From Heliocidaris tuberculata (taxonomy: Eukaryota > Echinodermata > Echinoidea > Camarodonta > Echinometridae), in NCBI GenBank assembly GCA_025618425.1, contig CM046846.1, positions 33,330,038-33,394,037 on the forward strand: 64,000 bases of DNA, in the 5' to 3' direction. Each line of letters starts with the position of its first letter. Position 1 is the first letter of the stretch. The translations under genes and the position numbers were made by a program. Of this stretch, positions 49,837 to 61,207 are shown in pieces. The notes under the pieces were generated by a model, which had not been told where the DNA came from, made no database searches, and worked only from the letters and a program-made list of their open reading frames with translations.

Positions 49837-49850
49837 GGGGGGGGGGGGGA
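49837..49850. repeat. G-tract in a G-rich stretch
   Basis: About 13 G, preceded by GGGGCGGAGAGGAGGA. It is not clearly part of the neighbouring element. Confidence 0.9.
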
Positions 49851-49979
49851 GGAGTGACTTCGAACAAGGTCAGGCTAAACATTAAGGGAGGGGGTGAGGT
49901 GTTGTGTTGGTATGTGCGGGTATGTCTGTCTGTCTTTTTTCCCCCTTCTCTCTCTCATATTTCCTTTCTCCTTTTTTTT

Positions 49980-50312
49980 TTCTTTTCCTCTCCTTTTTAT
50001 CTTTATACATTTTTCTTTCAGTGAAAAAAAAAACATATAAAAAGAATAGTTATATTCAAGGTATATTTCCAGTTGTATATCTGTATAATTTCAAGTAAGC
50101 TGAGATATTAAGTGAATTACAAGTACATGTATGTGTAAATTCTTTGTTCTTCCATGAATGTATACATTGTTCCATATATATATTTACTTGTAATTAATTG
50201 TATAAGTTTCTGTTTATACTTTATTCATGATTGTAATGTTTCTATTTTTGTATATCTGTTGTTTTCACTGAAAAGAAATGAATAAAAGTCTTAAAACAAA
50301 AAAAATTAAACA
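49980..50312 (+). mobile_element. Possible retrotransposon 3' end
   Basis: AT-rich sequence ending TTTTCACTGAAAAGAAATGA then ATAAAAGTCTTAAAACAAAA, a polyadenylation-like signal followed by an A-rich end. No coding part was identified. It could also be the 3' end of a gene transcript. Confidence 0.35.
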
Positions 50313-51505
50313 AGGGTCTATCATTTTAATGGAAAATACACTGTCTTGTGGCATCTAATGATTGCATAGTTGAATATTATTTGTAGTGTAATCATGTTAA
50401 ACAAGAAGCGCGTCCACCACAACAAATGCGCGTGCACGTACAAAGTGGGGTAATTTCAGGGCCATTTCTAACTGGCTCATTACTGAAATAGGTATGATTA
50501 TGCTTAATTTTCATAATAATTGTAACGTTTTTATTCACAATGACTCTTTTTCTTTCCATGGGCACATTCAAATTATTCAAATCATGGATCTCCTTTTCTA
50601 TGACGGACTTCGTTCGAGTAAATGATTAAACATAATATGGTATTGAAATATTTACCACCATAGCTTAAATGCACAGAGGGGATAGGTATTTTTAGATCGT
50701 ATGTATCTCTCGCCAGACATGTAAAACAACCCGGATCCATGTTACCGCATCACATTTTTAATGCTCGTGTGTGTTACACAAAACTGAAGGAGAGAGAGAG
50801 AGAAAAAAAAAAAAATGTAGGCAGGAATCTGGTATTGAATGATATGATAGACACACATTAATATATATCTTATAAAAAAAAAATTGAGTTTCATATAGAC
50901 TTCGATATTTTTATTTCAACGCCGATATGTAATTTCCACAATCATTAGTGATAAGTATGTAAAATTGCACAGACGACAGGAAATGATATATATCTTGTAT
51001 TGGAGAGAGAACTTCGACCCCCCCCCCCCACCATACACACACATAAACATAAATACACACAGACGCAACCAATGAGTCTATATCAATATTTGAGAATCAA
51101 CATCGTATCTCCCTTCGGTCAACAATAATTGTAGATTATAATCCAATATCGAAATAAATTTCAAAATATGACGATGCCTATTTCTTCATTTTTAATATCA
51201 CGAGTGGTTCAGTTTACTACGTCAAGAAGTGCATCATAGAAATATTTCTCTCAAAAGGTCAAATTTGCTTAGCCCGACTTTTAATCCGCACCGCATATAC
51301 GCTTTTTATCTTCAAACATCGACTATATTGAGAACAAAGTCTACGGCATTCCTCTGCACATCTTCCGAGGTTGGTAGAATGTTCACATTGCCAAACGTCA
51401 AATATGATACATTCATGTTCAATCAAAGGCGTCTATTCACACTGGAAAGCACAGCAATAACCCATATATCAGGAGTAGGCCTAGTTGTGCGCATCACCTG
51501 GCAAC

Positions 51506-51664
51506 CAGAGCCATCTATACGCAGAGTTTGGCCAACTCGGCTCCATGTAGTCAACAAGATGGCGCATGTTGCTTTGTTAGGAAAGCATGCTACAAATAAT
51601 ATAAGCCATGTTGTTGTGCTCGACAGAAACAGAGTTGGTGAAACTCTGTGTATGGATGGCTCTG
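51506..51664. mobile_element. MITE with CAGAGCCATC termini (159 bp)
   Basis: The left end CAGAGCCATCTATACGCAGA (then GTTTGGCCAACTC) matches the reversed right end CAGAGCCATCCATACACAGA (then GTTTCACCAACTC). Weaker pairing continues to about 60 bp, through AACAAGATGGC versus AACAACATGGC. It makes up much of a 146-codon open frame on the plus strand, which is therefore unlikely to be a gene. Confidence 0.7.
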
Positions 51665-52285
51665 TTTAGCAATCTCTGCACTGCATCAAGGAAAAGCGGT
51701 AGACCTACCGGCATGTATTATGTACCTGTGCACTAGCAGTGGGCATGGTATTTAAATGGATCCAATCTTTCAATTATACAATGTAAGACGAATTTAACGG
51801 TACGGCGGGCAAATTGTTCAGTTATTTGAACGAAAGTGCCAGAACGCATGCTACAATCAAGTATTTAATTGTATTCTACAGAACAGGTAGATACGCCTGA
51901 GGTGGTTTAGAATGTTGACAATTCTTTTCTAACAAATCCTTTTTTTTTTCCTTTTCCGAGTCATCAAATTTGATTGTCATCCGTAAAGTCGCAAATGGTG
52001 GCAATTTATTGTTTGCAAGTGTTACATAATTATAACGGATGGGTATAACTGCTCCAGAGAATAACATTCGGTTCTTACAAATTAGTATCTGGGTGAGACT
52101 TCCCAGTTTTTCAATCCCATTATGTTATAAATGCATACCAACTTTTAACATACGCATGAAAGTAAATATGTGACACCTCTCTTTTCAACATCATAAATTC
52201 AGATTCCAAGAAAACGACTTTTCAAGTCTTCTCGCCTCCAGTTTCCCTATTATATCTCCATCTCCATCTTCGTCATCATTTTCAA

Positions 52286-52351
52286 CAGAGGCGAATCAAG
52301 ACAAGGGAGGCGTATCCAGACGTTTATTAAAGTGGGTGGGGGGGGGGGGGG
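52286..52351. repeat. CAGAGGCG/GGAGGCGTATCCAG fragments with poly-G
   Basis: Two hAT-like start sequences (CAGAGGCGAATCAAG at 52286, GGAGGCGTATCCAGACG at 52307) precede G15 at 52337-52351. This is probably the remnant of one or two degraded elements. Confidence 0.35.
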
Positions 52352-52370
52352 AAGACAGCGGAGTACACCT

Positions 52371-52545
52371 GGGCCCCCGTAACACAAAGATTTGCAATCA
52401 ATTGGAAAATGCGAATGGCATTGCCGCCAATCATCAATCAAGATCATCATAGCATGCACATATTGTTCAAAAGGTTGGCCATTAACCAATCAGAATCGTT
52501 CTTTCAAATTTGCAATTGATTGCAAACCTTTGTGTTACGGGGCCC
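52371..52545. mobile_element. GGGCCCCGTAACAC-ended MITE (175 bp)
   Basis: The left end GGGCCCCCGTAACACAAAGA (then TTTGCAATCAATTG) is inverted at the right: GGGCCCCGTAACACAAAGGT (then TTGCAATCAATTG). Inside is GGCCATTAACCAATCAGAAT. It shares the GGGCCC end and an internal CCAATCA motif with the other GGGCCC elements, but the arms differ. Confidence 0.85.
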
Positions 52546-53049
52546 TGTAATGCCCGCATGCCATACACGATTGTGCGAGTTTTCTTATATCTGTTGTACG
52601 CCTTAAAATATACTACTGCTTTACTAAAATTAATGTGCGGTTGTTCTAGGTTTATTCCTCAGTGTGAGGATTTGGGCATGTTTCTTTTTAACACTTTCTC
52701 AGTTGTCTGCAAATGGTATATACTACATTAACAAAAAAGACGGAAACTATGCATGATACTCAAGATCTTGTATAACGTCTCCGAACAAGACAAGGGGCAT
52801 CATTATTCGCAAAAGGTATACATGGGCATCCATGTATGTAGGGTGCTTATCGGGATGACCTAAAGCATTGCTGGAAACTAAATCATGCAAGCGACCTTGG
52901 ATGTTACATGCCTGATGCTTTCCGAAGGAATGTAGCACATGCTTTTACGTTCACTGAACATTTATTTGTACAGATTCCTTGTCTCTCTCACTCTCTCGAT
53001 GGAGGGAGTGGAAAAGGTTACCAATTTTTTACGAGTCAATGCATGATTT

Positions 53050-53253
53050 AGCGGCGTATCCAGCACTGGATGAAGCCATAGTATGCACTCCCCCCTCCCC
53101 CACCACCTTTGAAGGTCCAGGAAAAAAATCAGTACACACTGGACTTGCGGAGCTGCCTAGATACAAAACGCCCACTCCATCTTAGGAGAATTCTGCCCCC
53201 ACCCTCTGTCAACTGTCAAGGATATCGTCATGTCAATTTCTGGGTACGCCACT
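53050..53253. mobile_element. hAT-like MITE, AGTGGCGTACCCAG ends
   Basis: The left end AGCGGCGTATCCAG and the reversed right end AGTGGCGTACCCAG match at 12 of 14 positions. CAGNGGCGTANCCAG is a familiar hAT-type terminus. About 175 bp of C-rich interior has no transposase. The 8-bp target duplication is not clear. Confidence 0.6.
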
Positions 53254-54207
53254 GTGCTGGTCTGGTAAAGGTTAGAAACGGAAGCACACCATGTTTCGTC
53301 CGATTTTGATCGAGGTACAGATAAACATTTCATTATGATAGAAGCAGCTCCGACGTACATGTACATGATGAAGGTGATGTTTGATTTAAAGGGGTAGACT
53401 TGAAGATGGGAATCGATAGATTGGAAAGTGCGCAGCTCGAAATTTTTGAATGAGGGGCGGTGTCGAACAATTTTTGCGGGCCATTTTGTCGAAATAGGGG
53501 GGAAAAAACAAAAACTATACAACTAAATTTTCCAATAGGCAAAACCACAGGTCATCAAATTTAAAACTTCACTAACAAGAAGCATAAAATTCCCAAATTG
53601 CAATCTGCATTTTTTTACACCCTGATTAAATGCGACGAAGGGAGTATCGTTTGTAACGCAATTTTACAGGTAAACGTCCGGAGGTATCAGTATAGATAGA
53701 TCGTGGTTAAGAGGTAGGTGATAGACTCTTAAAAAACGATTATGATAAGGGTGTCACTCCGGCAAATATTTACAAAGATGGAAATGTAATATAGAATAAA
53801 AACTAAAAACATTTCACAGTGTAACTATTCTCACAGAAAAGGGTTGTTTTTAATTATAGCACAGGAGCAAGGGAATACAGACAAGACATAATAATGAATG
53901 TGGGCCAACATTCAGTATGACTCGGAACGGTTAATCGCAATGCCTAATCACATCTCCTGCACCCTCGTTAAACCACATTTTATCGCTACATGTTAGTCTA
54001 TGTCCACCTATAATAATCAGATAAAGAAGCTCCTATTTAGGCAGGCGATTACATCATTGCGTAATGACTATTTAATTACTTTATCTCATTACAAGTCATG
54101 GGGAAAGATAGCAGGTAAAAGCAGTGCTACTTTACTTCTATTCTCTATCAAATGAAAACGAAATACAGAAATGCATTGGTCAAGCCTCTCAAATCTGGTT
54201 GACATTC

Positions 54208-54481
54208 TACCATCATTTGCAAAAGTTTAAGACCAATATTCCAAAATGCAAATAACTCAAAGAAAGAAAACAAATTAAACTTATTTTTCAGACATACAAT
54301 TAATTTCATGGCATATCCTATATATCATACTTGGACTATGGGCTTATACCATTACTCTTGTGCTACTGATTACTGTAGTAAACATGTTGTTTAATCATTC
54401 AGTGAGACAAAAGAAAGTATTCCAAATTATTGAAATACCCACAAATCCCGAGGTGGTCTTAAACTTTTGCAAATGATGGTA
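54208..54481. mobile_element. Tc1/mariner-like MITE with TA target (274 bp)
   Basis: It starts TACCATCATTTGCAAAAGTT then TAAGACCA, and ends with the exact reverse complement of these 28 bp (54454-54481). TA at both ends, and AAAGTTTAAGACCA in the terminus, fit Tc1-type elements. No transposase is present. The identical arms suggest a fairly recent insertion. Confidence 0.78.
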
Positions 54482-56041
54482 AAGATGCATTCATGATTAT
54501 GACCCATGCCCGAGTTGAATTCCTTACAATTTAATGAAAATAAATATTTTTTTTTTTATTGATATTTCATCAGGGGAGCACATGAACGAAAATCGATCTT
54601 CCATGGGGCCCTGAAAATACAAAAACTATATACAATTAAAATGTGGCTCAACATGAAACATAAATCTATACAGGCTTTGAAGCAGAGGTGATACTTTATT
54701 AGAAAGTAGGTGACTAAAAATCTGACTGACCAAATAGACAGTGGAATGCACAAATCGCAAGTGTTAGAGAATTACATTTTGAAGGGATACATTACCATTA
54801 AAAAAACCCACAATCGTCTTTCGGGGGAGGGGGTGATGGTAGCCAATACTCAAAGGGCAATGGAGCGGTTCATACGTGATTCCTACAAAATTGTATTTTC
54901 AGTTGGTCCCTCGACAATGAAATTATATTCACGTCTAGTTATGAATAAAACAAGTTTTGTTTTGATGACATTTTCACTGCACCACGCGCTTTCAGTCGGG
55001 CTTTTATAAAAACATGGAAAATAGATAAATTCACGGAAATTCAATTTAATTCTCGTAGCGTGGCTCTTCTCATTGAAATCTTGGAGTACCTGCAGACCTT
55101 TCTTTCTATTTTCCGTTTGTTATTAGATAATTTTTTAGATTGTACAAGAAATGTTCCAGCGACAGTTGCTTCGGGGTCAGTTCCTTTCACTGGCATGACT
55201 GGTCCAATTCCAAAATTCAATCTTGTACCTAACCCAAAACCTATAATCCTAACACTAACCCTACAAACTTATAACCTAAAACCCAATCGCAACTTCTATC
55301 TCTGACAGCCCGAGGCACATGTCGGATCACCCACTGATAAGCGAGAAACTAAGCATTCTAGGAAGATGATACAACATCCTAACACCCGATCATACAATAA
55401 AAAGAATTTGGAAAAAGAGAATATAATAATCAAGTCAGGAAAAACAGCTCTATTACTCCTATAACTTGTAAATCATAAATACACTGACAAATAGTTTAAC
55501 TTCAGAAAAGGAGCTCTGAGTCGACAAGACAAAATGAATCCTTAAACATCAGGAGCACAATTGAATTGATTTGTCAGATATGGCAGCTTGAACAGTGGGG
55601 TGCACAGCTGATCAAGTTCATCGACTCGATTGACCTGGTCCTAGTTTTGCTTCCAAGGAAAGACTGCTGTCACCTGAACTCTATTTTGGACGAGTAATCA
55701 TGTAGAAATGTCCTCATCTTATTTTGCTTTAAAGATGTTGTTCTAGGCAAAGCCATATGCAGCTTGATTCATTATCGACATATAAAGTCAGTCATAGGCA
55801 AAATAACTATATGTACATCAGCAAGATGGTAGCAGGCTTGAAATCTTTTGAAATATTAATATTTGCGCCACATATGTTTTTGGAGAGGCATACCCAGTGG
55901 TGTTTAAAGAAGAGAAAGGGGAAGGTATGTAATTGGGCAACTCCGTTTGCTAAAATCCCACTACAAGTTGCCACCTACAGTGATGAAAAGTGGGATATTA
56001 TAGACATTGCCTTTATTTTGCACAAGTCCCAAATCTTCCTC
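54482..56041. other. No recognised gene; short CCTAAC-rich patch
   Basis: AT-rich sequence. At 55225-55290 a degenerate run with CCTAACCC, CCTAACACTAACCCTAC and CCTAAAACCC looks like diverged telomere-type or SINE-associated repeat. Frames of 81-106 codons have no recognisable peptide. Confidence 0.45.
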
Positions 56042-56450
56042 TTAACCCTTTCAGGACAGGGATTATATAAGGGCTAAATTGATCACATTTTGTTCTTCAA
56101 ATTGGCAACAATAATATTTTTCTTTTAGTGCTACATGGTTCAAATAAGGTCTTTGAAAACAATATACATGGTTAGAAATTTGTTGAATAGTTGAAAGAAA
56201 TTGCCAATTTTGATGAAAAACAATGATTTTAAACCTCTCAATGTGTTGCAAATTTAAGGATCTCAAAGCTTATTCTTGTTTTTAAACTTCCTGGTATCAA
56301 ACGCAATATGGTCATGCAATAAAAATGGACATAGTGTGGGCAAAAAATTTTGCTCTTTCTACTCGTGCATCTGGTATATTTTTTAGAGCTCTGGATCAAA
56401 AGTTAGTGAGCCAAACCACAAAATGTGGTCAATTGTCTTGAAAGGGTTAA
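56042..56450. mobile_element. piggyBac-like MITE in a TTAA site (409 bp)
   Basis: The left end is TTAA|CCCTTTCAGGACAG, the reversed right end TTAA|CCCTTTCAAGACAA. Both go on to TTGATCACATTTTG versus TTGACCACATTTTG. TTAA duplication and CCC starts are the piggyBac hallmark. The interior is AT-rich without transposase. Confidence 0.78.
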
Positions 56451-58940
56451 AGGATGTATGACAACAAATATAACCTATGTCAATTCTAAAGAGCGAACAC
56501 TCATTCTTTTTCAAACACACCAAAATTTCGAATAGGTCATAATATTATGAGACATAATGTATCCGTGATATCAAAATGAAGTGCATCAACTTGGTGTAAT
56601 TGTTCCCTTAACCAATAATGACTTTTTCTCCCCCAGAATTAAGAAAAGACGATTCTTATAATCACCTGCCAAGCTAATAGGCTATACGCCTCCGCCAAAT
56701 ATTATTCATAACATTATTCCAAAACATATCTAACAAGTGCCTCCTTTGAAATTTTGACAAATAGTTAGGGATCCATGCTATAATCGCTAATCTAAGACAC
56801 ACATCAAAATACCACAAAGAACCTTAACGTGTGAAATTTATTGCCGATTACCATCTCTTTCAATTTTTTGTTGATTTAGCGTGACGTATGAAATTGCCAT
56901 TGTCAAGTCGTCGCTTTGCAAATGTTTGAATCAAATACTCGGTATTGTGGCACTTACTGGTATGCTGGTTCTTTTGATCAGATTTTGGAGTTTAATCCTG
57001 CATATAATAGGATATATGAGAGCTCGTTAGGTTGCTTCTAAGCGACACAAACAAGGTTGTTTAGTTAACATGAAGTGTTGATTCAGAGTGTGACCTAAAA
57101 GAACTTGTACTTTTGACAGTAACACACTGTACTGTAGATTTCTTTGAAGACTCAACATTAGAAATAGATTTTGATTAACTATAACAAAAAGCGGAAACGG
57201 AAGTTGTACATAACTTTTTTTCTCTTCTTAACCACTCCATCTCTCTCTTGATCTCTCCCTCCGTAAAACATACAAAAGTTTCCATCAAGTATTTGCAAAA
57301 ATGCTTGCGACTAGGCCTACTTACGACCTTAACATGTGTAAGATTATGTCAAAGTTATTTGAGCATGTATATATTGTCAACTCACATTTCGAATCCTTAA
57401 CTATATAAGATAATGAATAAGATGTTTTTACTCAAAGAGAGAGAGAGAAAAAAATAGATGCGTTCTAGAAAGAAAAGCCGTGATGTCACACTTGATAGAA
57501 GATCAATTCCTAGCGGTCATATGTTATTACAGGTACATGTTCACTGTTTTCAGATAGTACTAAAGTGAAGTGCATGTGTATAATTATAAAGTCAATACCA
57601 TTTTCTACATCTGGCGGATATGTTGGGTATACGTCTTCCTCTATCTAAACTCGTTCAAAAGAACTTGAAATAAACTATCGACCGCCGGCATACGTGACAA
57701 TGCATATGATGGATCAATTTACCTGCTAATACACTTGTAACAATTGTGGACATTATCGACCATCTTACCAACTACATGGAGAACCTTCCCCCTCGAACCA
57801 GTCTTGGGAGAAGAAATTTAAGCTAGACTCTTACATCGATGTGCATACCTTTAAAGAGATTTGTGAAGAGAAAGGTGATTTTAATCAGAAAGACCTAAGC
57901 ATTGACTTGTTGACTAATCAATAAACACGTGAAAACACTTGTAGAAAATGGTGTGGAAACGGAAAGTTCGATCTGACATCGCTCGAAAGACTGCACATGG
58001 GACCACTGACAATTTACTAAACATTTTCTATTTTGTATGCTGTCCAATATTCCGTACACGGATGGTACACATTTTTTTGCCATAAATATGAATTTATGAT
58101 GCAACTCGACTGTAAATACAAGGATATTTATAATACCATATCACATACTTTGATATTGTATAATCAAGCTTCACAGGCCTGATGATATCTTATTAAAAAC
58201 ATATCAAAGACGCCTGTTTAGAATTAGACATGTCAGTCAGCAACTTTAATAACCCGATGGACCTCTTCATTCTTGTGGGCAATTTTGAATTTGCTGTTGG
58301 CAAACTTGTCTACAAGTTTTGCGCGACATCCCCCATTCAAAAAAGTTCCAGTAGCGCCCCTATAATATATAAGCAGACCCAAACTGGGTCTATTGCAGAA
58401 TGTAATTTCCTGAAACAATAGACGTGCCCCGTCTCAGGTAGCCTCAACTCTACACTATTCGCATATACACACCACGTCTAAATTGATCTAGCTTCGTGTT
58501 ACTTGGCTAGCGAACCTGACCCTCTCACAACGTTCCCTTTCGAGGAAAAAAAAATTTAAAAAATCACAAAATTACTACAGGCCTACAGTATAATGGAATG
58601 AGGATGAACGAAATAAAGAAGAGTATTGTATATGGTTAAAGGGATCTGTATCCCGTTTATTCACTCTATTACTTTGAATTATTATTGCTACTATTGGCAT
58701 CGTTCCAAATAGTTTAGGATGGCACTATGATGTCTAACTTAAGATTGAAAGAGGGATTATGGTGACGATGGGGACGGGGAAGTTGTGAAGAGGCGGAAAG
58801 GGTCTGTTTTTAAAAGCTCAGTGTTTCTTTTCTTTTTAAAGAAATAACTGCGCAATGTCGAATATGATCACCAAAAATAAACGGCGTTGTGAAAACGTGT
58901 CACAAGTCACAACTTGTACAGACGACGTTAGTTAGTTATT
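56451..58940. other. No recognised gene
   Basis: AT-rich sequence with short frames on both strands and no paired repeats or splice-bounded coding blocks that I could defend. Confidence 0.5.
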
Positions 58941-59080
58941 CTGGGCCCTGTTTCATAAAACTTGTTATCAATAACAAGTTGCAATAACTGAGATCCTTGC
59001 ATCTGATAGGCTGAGAGCAAATTTGTCATAGAAAATGTGGCAGTCGTTACTGATAACAAATTTTATGAAACGGGGCCCAG
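58941..59080 (-). mobile_element. GGGCCC-family MITE (140 bp), inverted orientation
   Basis: The ends CTGGGCCCTGTTTCATAAAA and its near-exact inverse enclose GATCCTTGCATCTGATAGGC and TGAGAGCAAATTTG, the family core on the minus strand. The core CCAATCA is changed to CTATCA in this copy. The flanking ATT/AAT extends the symmetry by a few bases. Confidence 0.87.
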
Positions 59081-59261
59081 AATACACATTATCGGTAATA
59101 ACCCAGAACCGCGTGCAAATCAAGATCACGTTTTCTTCACTTGCAATGAGAAAAGTCGTTGCATCGCAACACTTGAACTGCAAAAGAAAACATCGCAATC
59201 GTGAACCAACCATCAACCTTTTGATTTTTACCCAACACAAAAACGCCTCGACGTCACAATG

Positions 59262-59448
59262 AAATCACACCTATGCCTATATCCCCGATGGTTTCTTCTA
59301 TCACCTTCTCTTTCATGTCCCAGTCAAAACTTGGATTATCGACAATCCTTCTTAAATCATCCCAACACTGACATTGAGATGTGTAGAATGATCTGTTTTT
59401 GCTCATCGACCGGTAGAGCACCATATATTTCTCTTCGCTGATCACTTC
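59262..59448 (-). CDS. Candidate exon of unknown protein
   Basis: I do not recognise the product. On the minus strand a possible acceptor (TTTCTATTTTAG) precedes a frame containing EVISEEKYMVLYRSMSKN, then CQCWDDLRRIVDNPSFDWDM and KEKVIEETIGDIGIG. A possible donor (GGCATAG|GTGTGA) follows, or the frame may end at a stop a few codons on (GVISL, then stop). Composition is hydrophilic and protein-like, with acidic and Trp residues unlike the Ser/Leu- and Lys/Arg-repeat frames produced by microsatellites nearby. No partner exon was found, so chance is possible. Confidence 0.3.
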
Positions 59449-59546
59449 ATAACTAAAATAGAAAGTGCTCTTGTTGCAATAATCGCGCAATGCTTATCCG
59501 CAGCGAAAATCTCTGTGTGCAATTGTGATAGAAGCAGCAACAAGGA

Positions 59547-59583
59547 TTTAAAAAAAAAAAAATAAAAAAAAAAAAAAAAAAAA
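59547..59583. repeat. Poly-A tract
   Basis: About 35 A with one T, possibly an old retrotransposed tail. Confidence 0.92.
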
Positions 59584-60112
59584 CTTCTCTTCGAATTGTC
59601 TACGCACCTGTCTGTGGGAAAAGGGTGCTATAACGGATTTCACTATGAAGTCAGGTACTCGATTAACATCGATAATTAATATACATCAACATGATCAAAT
59701 GTCAGTTTACTGATCAGCCATTTAAGCTGCTGAATTTTGTCAGCATTTCGTGAGAGGGGACTGGCAATAGAAAGCCATATATCTTAAAAGCGTAAAGGTA
59801 CTATTGATCTGTTGATTACGAATGTTGAAAAATAACTTTAAAAAAAAAAGATGATGGGCAGGCAATATAGCACGAATGGTGACAATAGTGTTAAAAGGCT
59901 CTGTATTTCTCGTTTATTTGATGATGACTTTCATATTAGAATCGTAGGTATCTTCTTGCTACAAAGATTATATAAATATCACAAAATGACCCTTCAAATA
60001 CTCTTATTGAACAGTTAAAACTTTATAAAGTTGCTCATATACAGCCATCAACGATTTGCTAGATGAAGACACTTTGCAGTCAAAACAAATTCATGTCACA
60101 ATTCCACCCATG

Positions 60113-60160
60113 CAGGGGCAGATCCAGAACTTGGGAAACGGGGGGGGGGGGGGCTGGGGA
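60113..60160 (+). mobile_element. hAT-like 5' end followed by poly-G
   Basis: CAGGGGCAGATCCAGAACTT then GGGAAAC and G15. CAGGGGCGGATCCAG is a familiar hAT-type terminus. The matching right terminus was not found, so this is only one end. Confidence 0.45.
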
Positions 60161-60270
60161 ACAACTCCGAAAATCTATGACAAGCATGGACATAGGGCAG
60201 GTTTAACATTTTCACCTGCATTTTGGGTCGGAAATTTGAAAGGGTGGGGACTTTTTGTTGTTTTCCTCGA

Positions 60271-60346
60271 TACTTAAAGGTATGCCAGTTTGGTTTTGAG
60301 GGGGGGGGGGGCACGGACCGATTGTGCTCCTAAATCTACCAATGAC
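60271..60346 (+). repeat. Dispersed repeat with poly-G centre (partner 48192-48274)
   Basis: See the partner entry. It lies 110 bp after the hAT-like end at 60113 and may be part of the same degraded element. Confidence 0.6.
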
Positions 60347-60659
60347 TCCATGGCTGAAGATGACATTATACCTCATAAAGAAACATAATCTTCTTATTAT
60401 CTTAGAATACAATCTTTCTAATCGATCCTGCAGGCACATCCGTTTGTGTTTAATCACATCGCATGAGGAGAAAAACACCTTTCGGATAGGATTTAAAAGT
60501 GAAATGAAATTTTGGAGGTGATATTATCAAGTGGCTCTGAGGAAACGGAGACAGAAGAGGGAATATGGGTTGACAAGTAACAGAAAACAAAGAAGGAGGA
60601 TAAGGGGACAATCATTAAAGACGAGCAGACAACACAAAGGGGAGAGGGTGTCAATAGAG

Positions 60660-60715
60660 AGTGGGGAGGGAGGTGGAGAGAGAGGGAAAGAGGGAGAGAA
60701 GGAGAGAGGGAGAGG

Positions 60716-60774
<59 letters not shown>

Positions 60775-60785
60775 GGAGAGAGAGA
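60660..60785. repeat. (GA)n followed by poly-G
   Basis: GA-rich stretch, about 22 GA units, then about 13 G at 60764-60777. Confidence 0.96.
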
Positions 60786-61031
60786 CAGATTTTAGTTTAT
60801 ATGATACGATTTACAAGAGCATCATGTGCGAGGGCGCCGGGCAAGCCAAAACTTCAAGTAAAACTTTGTCAACTTATGTTTTTTATTCAGTGAACCTCTG
60901 CTACGTACAAAAGATAAATTAACAAAATATCAGAGAGGAACACCCAGGAACCCACTGTAAAAGCAGCAAGAAAAGTAAAAAGTGACGTATAAAGAACCAG
61001 GGAATACGTGGCCTATTTTCCACAAAAGTTC

Positions 61032-61176
61032 ATGTTGGTTCTAGGCCGTCCTGTTTTTGAAGACACACCAAAACGGCCATATAAGATGGGCAGTGTCCCA
61101 ACAAAGGCAACGATCGTCAAAACATTGGAAGGCGAATGTGTCGCATCGCTCATGGAAGCGACGATGAAAGTTCCAG
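61032..61176 (+). CDS. Candidate exon of unknown protein
   Basis: The product is not recognised. Within an open frame from about 61008, the stretch after a possible acceptor (TTGGTTCTAG) reads GRPVFEDTPKRPYKMGSVPT, then KATIVKTLEGECVASLMEA and TMKVPG, up to a good donor (TTCCAG|GTACAG). Codon content is balanced and the peptide is not low-complexity. A small TTAA MITE starts 31 bp after the donor. A start codon, neighbouring exons and a family match are all missing. Confidence 0.28.
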
Positions 61177-61207
61177 GTACAGTAAACATTTTTTTCCTCT
61201 TTCTACG

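Noticed and set aside
51229..51669. 146-codon open frame on the plus strand
   Set aside because: The last third is a palindromic MITE and the rest has no recognisable peptide or splice signals.
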